Source: Pantoea sp. At-9b (lineage in GTDB: Bacteria; Pseudomonadota; Gammaproteobacteria; Enterobacterales; Enterobacteriaceae). Taken from it: DNA of 64,000 nt. The DNA lies in assembly GCF_000175935.2 (NCBI RefSeq), contig NC_014837.1:2852001-2916000 (forward strand), given 5' to 3'. Under the pieces are notes generated by a model. That model had not been told where the DNA came from and did no database searches. It worked only from the letters and a program-made list of their open reading frames with translations. The position numbers and the translations under genes were made by a program. Below, in pieces: positions 61,606 through 64,000 of the stretch. The stretch's first letter is position 1. Each line of letters starts with the position of its first letter.

Positions 61606-62178
61606 ATGCCAAAGGCAAACGAAGTTAAAAAAGGAATGGCTGTCACCTGGAACGGCAAACTGTTGCTGGTGAAAGACATCGATATTCAAAGCCCCAGCGC
61701 GCGTGGCGCGTCTACCCTGTACAAGATGCGTTTTACCGATGTACGTACTGGTATGAAAGTCGAAGAACGCTTTAAAGGCGACGACATTCTGGAAGCCATC
61801 ACCCTGACCCGCCGTTTCGTCTCTTTCTCTTATATAGATGGTGACGAATACGTGTTTATGGATGATGAAGATTACACGCCATACACCTTCAAGAAAGATC
61901 AGATTGAAGAGGAACTGCTGTTTATTCCTGAAGGCGGCATGCCTGGCATGCAGGTACTGACGATGGACGGTCAGTTGCTGGCCCTGGAACTGCCACAAAC
62001 CGTCGATCTGGAAATCGTTGACACCTCTCCGGGCATTAAAGGTGCGTCGGCCAGCGCCCGTACCAAACCTGCCGGGATGAGCACGGGTCTGGTGATCCAG
62101 GTGCCGGAATATCTCAGCAACGGTGAACGCATCCGCATTCATATTGCTGAACGTCGTTACATGGGACGTGCTGATTAA
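61606..62178 (+). CDS. yeiP: Elongation factor P-like protein EfpL (YeiP)
   Basis: A 190-residue EF-P paralogue, the E. coli length, with three beta-barrel domains that binds between the ribosomal P and E sites and relieves stalling at polyproline and related motifs. R33 in the tip loop [16 protein letters not shown] replaces the modified lysine of EF-P and is the mark of the EfpL subgroup. [18 protein letters not shown] lies in domain II, and [24 protein letters not shown] ends domain III. ATG at 61606. The two-gene unit with yeiR is broken by a 110-base gap holding a Zur-like palindrome. Confidence 0.95.
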   Translation: MPKANEVKKGMAVTWNGKLLLVKDIDIQSPSARGASTLYKMRFTDVRTGMKVEERFKGDDILEAITLTRRFVSFSYIDGDEYVFMDDEDYTPYTFKKDQIEEELLFIPEGGMPGMQVLTMDGQLLALELPQTVDLEIVDTSPGIKGASASARTKPAGMSTGLVIQVPEYLSNGERIRIHIAERRYMGRAD

Positions 62179-62208
62179 GCATTCCTCGCTGTCCGGCCCC
62201 GCACAAAC

Positions 62209-62221
62209 GTTATATTATAAC
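62209..62221 (+). promoter_or_regulatory. Zur-like palindrome upstream of yeiR
   Basis: GTTATATTATAAC is an exact 6-1-6 inverted repeat and matches the core of the gammaproteobacterial Zur box (TGTTATAnTATAACA). It lies 67 bases before the yeiR start. yeiR encodes a COG0523 metal GTPase, a family often under Zur. Confidence 0.65.
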
Positions 62222-62288
62222 AGTCTGTGGTGTGCGCCGGATGGTCCTTCCCCGCGCACGTTGTTCTCGTTTTTATTGAGGCCGAATT

Positions 62289-63263
62289 GTGACGCACGTA
62301 AACCTTATTACCGGATTTCTCGGCAGCGGCAAAACCACCGCCCTGCTGCATCTGCTCGCCAATAAACCTGCCAGCGAGAACTGGGCGGTACTGGTGAATG
62401 AGTTTGGCGAAATAGGCATCGATGGCGCACTGCTCGCCGATCGCGGAGCCACGCTGAAAGAGATTCCTGGCGGTTGTATGTGTTGCGTCAATGGCCTGCC
62501 CTTGCAGGTTGGCCTGAATATGCTGTTGAAGCAGACCAAACCGGATCGCCTGCTGATCGAACCCACCGGGCTGGGCCATCCCAGACAATTACTCGATATG
62601 TTGCGCGCCGCCGTCTATCAGCCGTGGATAGAAGTGGATGCGACGCTGACACTCCTCGATCCACAACACCTCGCTGACGAACGTATCGTGCAGAATGAAA
62701 ACTTCCGCGATCAACTGATTGCCGCTGATATCGTCATTGCCAGCAAAAGTGACCGCTGGAATGAACAGGATCGTCAACGCCTCACCACGTGGCGCGAAGC
62801 AAACCTTGGCGATCGTCAGTGGGTGGAGATGGCGCTGGGGCAGATCGATCCCGCGCTGCTCAGGCAGCAGGCTTTGGCGGATCGTGCGGTTCCTGCCGCG
62901 CAACATCATCACACAGAATCACGACCGCAAGGTCTGGCAGCGTTAAAGCTGGACGGTCAGGCGCGCTGGCGACGTGCGTTAAATGAAGGCCAGGGTTATG
63001 CCTCCTGTGGCTGGATTTTCGATGCCGACACGGTGTTCGATACCCTCCCGGCCCTTGAGTGGGCGCGGCTTGCGCCGGTGGATCGGGTTAAAGGCGTACT
63101 GCGTACCCCCGACGGGTTAGTGACGGTTAATCGCCAGGGCGAAGACCTGTTTATCGAAACGCGGCCAACGACACCCCCGGATAGTCGTATTGAATTAATC
63201 CACCATCAGCCTGTCGACTGGAACATTTTGCAGTCCGGCTTGTTGAAGATTCGTTTAAAATAA
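62289..63263 (+). CDS. yeiR: Zinc-binding GTPase YeiR (COG0523/CobW family)
   Basis: A 324-residue GTPase, against 328 in E. coli YeiR, which binds zinc and has zinc-stimulated GTPase activity. The family is proposed to deliver metals to target proteins. P-loop GFLGSGKT at residues 9-16, the metal-binding C63-M-C65-C66 in GGCMCCVNG, Walker B LLIEPTGLGHP, and ASKSD as the guanine-specificity motif are visible, with a His-containing linker AAQHHHTES near residue 205. The C-terminal CobW_C domain follows (CGWIFDADTVFD). Start is GTG at 62289 preceded by GAGG. Confidence 0.93.
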   Translation: MTHVNLITGFLGSGKTTALLHLLANKPASENWAVLVNEFGEIGIDGALLADRGATLKEIPGGCMCCVNGLPLQVGLNMLLKQTKPDRLLIEPTGLGHPRQLLDMLRAAVYQPWIEVDATLTLLDPQHLADERIVQNENFRDQLIAADIVIASKSDRWNEQDRQRLTTWREANLGDRQWVEMALGQIDPALLRQQALADRAVPAAQHHHTESRPQGLAALKLDGQARWRRALNEGQGYASCGWIFDADTVFDTLPALEWARLAPVDRVKGVLRTPDGLVTVNRQGEDLFIETRPTTPPDSRIELIHHQPVDWNILQSGLLKIRLK

Positions 63264-63307
63264 TTGCGGTAGGTTTTCCCGTTATTTTTCTTTTTTTGAG
63301 TTGAACT

Positions 63308-64000
63308 ATGCGCGCTTCTCGTCTTTTCACCATCCTGCTATTGAATGTGCTGGGTGTGGTGATTTTCTTTTCCTGGTATCTGCCGCCCGACCACGGGTTC
63401 TGGTTTGGTCTCGATAAAGCCATTTTCTTTGGTTTCAACGATCAAATGGTGGTGCATCATGGTTTTGCCATCCTGGTGGCAATCACCAACTTTCGCGGTT
63501 TTGACCTGGTGTCGCTGCTGGCAATGGGGCTGCTTTATCTGTGGTTCTGGCGTCGCGAAACGCCGCCGGGCCGTCGACGTATGCTGGCCATCGGTATCAC
63601 CATGCTGCTGACCGCGGTGGTGTTGAACCAATTGGGCCACCTGCTCCCCGTGCAGCACGTCAGTCCGACGCTGTTTTTCGAGAACGTCCATCGCGTCAGC
63701 GAACTGACCGGTATTCCCGCGAAAGATGCGTCCAGTAATAGCTTCCCGGGCGACCACGGCATGATGCTGATTATCTTCGCCTGCTTTATGTGGCGCTATT
63801 TCGGCTTCCGCCCTTTCCTGCTGGGGCTGGTGATTGTGGTGGTATTTGGTCTACCACGCGTGATGGCCGGTGCACACTGGTTCACTGACATCGCTGTTGG
63901 TTCGCTGTCGGTGGTGCTGGTGGGTCTGAGCTGGTGGTTATTAACCCCGGCCAGTGACAAATTAGTTAACTGGTTGTATCGAACCTTGCCGGGCAAATAT
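63308..64000 (+). CDS. lpxT: Lipid A 1-diphosphate synthase LpxT (3' end outside window)
   Basis: 231 codons are visible of a protein that has about 237 residues in E. coli, so only the last few are missing. LpxT is a PAP2-superfamily inner-membrane enzyme that transfers phosphate from undecaprenyl pyrophosphate to lipid A on the periplasmic face. PAP2 motif 2 is in NSFPGDHGMM and motif 3 in RVMAGAHWFTDIAVGS. Motif 1 is represented by APGRRR-type PPGRRRMLA. About six hydrophobic segments are seen, and RVSELTGIPAKDASSNS matches E. coli. Start ATG at 63308 with only a weak GAG site, 45 bases after yeiR. Confidence 0.93.
   Translation, partial: MRASRLFTILLLNVLGVVIFFSWYLPPDHGFWFGLDKAIFFGFNDQMVVHHGFAILVAITNFRGFDLVSLLAMGLLYLWFWRRETPPGRRRMLAIGITMLLTAVVLNQLGHLLPVQHVSPTLFFENVHRVSELTGIPAKDASSNSFPGDHGMMLIIFACFMWRYFGFRPFLLGLVIVVVFGLPRVMAGAHWFTDIAVGSLSVVLVGLSWWLLTPASDKLVNWLYRTLPGKY

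Noticed and set aside
61447..62142. N-terminal extension of the yeiW frame to about 316 residues
   Set aside because: The extension runs antisense through yeiP; the conserved 84-residue YeiW begins at 61446 with a good ribosome site.

Overview
This window is chromosomal DNA of an enterobacterium. Gene order follows the Escherichia coli segment from mdtABCD-baeSR through metG, cdd, mglBAC-galS, folE, lysP, nfo and fruBKA to yeiP-yeiR-lpxT almost step by step. Protein lengths and catalytic residues also match E. coli orthologues closely. The differences point to Erwiniaceae, probably Pantoea or a close relative: a dispersed extragenic palindrome built on GTAGCGGCGCGATTTATC, a DUF3606 gene, a chitoporin/chitobiase pair, and ahpCF, maeA and an rsp-type sugar-acid cluster set into the E. 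coli order. The genus is inferred from the sequence and was not tested by a search.

Layout. 1-9588: RND efflux pump mdtBC (mdtB cut by the window edge), MFS mdtD and the two-component system baeSR, packed as one operon. 9589-12237: yegQ/trhP (tRNA wobble hydroxylation) behind an FNR-like site, and the lipid kinase yegS. 12252-17223: a four-gene sugar-acid catabolic unit (rspB, MFS transporter, ydfI, rspR) bracketed by two extragenic palindrome pairs. 17254-20155: fbaB, then thiMD under a TPP riboswitch. 20160-22600: an AT-rich stretch with short orphan genes, including an internally deleted EAL-domain gene and a DUF3606 gene. 22603-26714: chitin module (chitoporin and GH20 lipoprotein chitobiase). 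27046-31537: a small His/Cys-rich protein, ahpCF, a GNAT acetyltransferase and mrp. 31691-34216: metG, a block of three palindromes and a DUF559 nuclease-like gene. 34368-39178: yohJK, cdd, maeA, sanA. 39225-46206: mglBAC, galS, yeiB and folE. 46331-50521: a divergent MFS/LysR pair and the formaldehyde detoxification pair frmA-yeiG. 50573-52440: a Fur-boxed iron-type ABC transporter at the position cirA occupies in E. coli. 52575-57087: lysP, yeiE, yeiH, nfo. 57143-61013: fruBKA with two Cra boxes. 61192-64000: yeiW, yeiP/efpL, yeiR with a Zur-like palindrome, and lpxT cut by the right edge.

How the genes work together. Several compact regulons can be read from the DNA: Cra on fruBKA, CRP plus GalS/GalR on mglBAC and galS, Fur on the ABC transporter, TPP on thiMD, probable Zur on yeiR, and probable FNR on trhP. 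The chitin porin and chitobiase form an uptake-and-cleavage pair. frmA and yeiG carry out consecutive steps of glutathione-dependent formaldehyde oxidation. AhpC and AhpF form one peroxidase, with a stable hairpin between their genes. I found no rRNA, tRNA, CRISPR array, prophage or insertion sequence. The least explained parts are the AT-rich small-gene stretch, the His/Cys-rich 68-residue protein, and the DUF559 gene whose stop codon lies inside the palindrome block.
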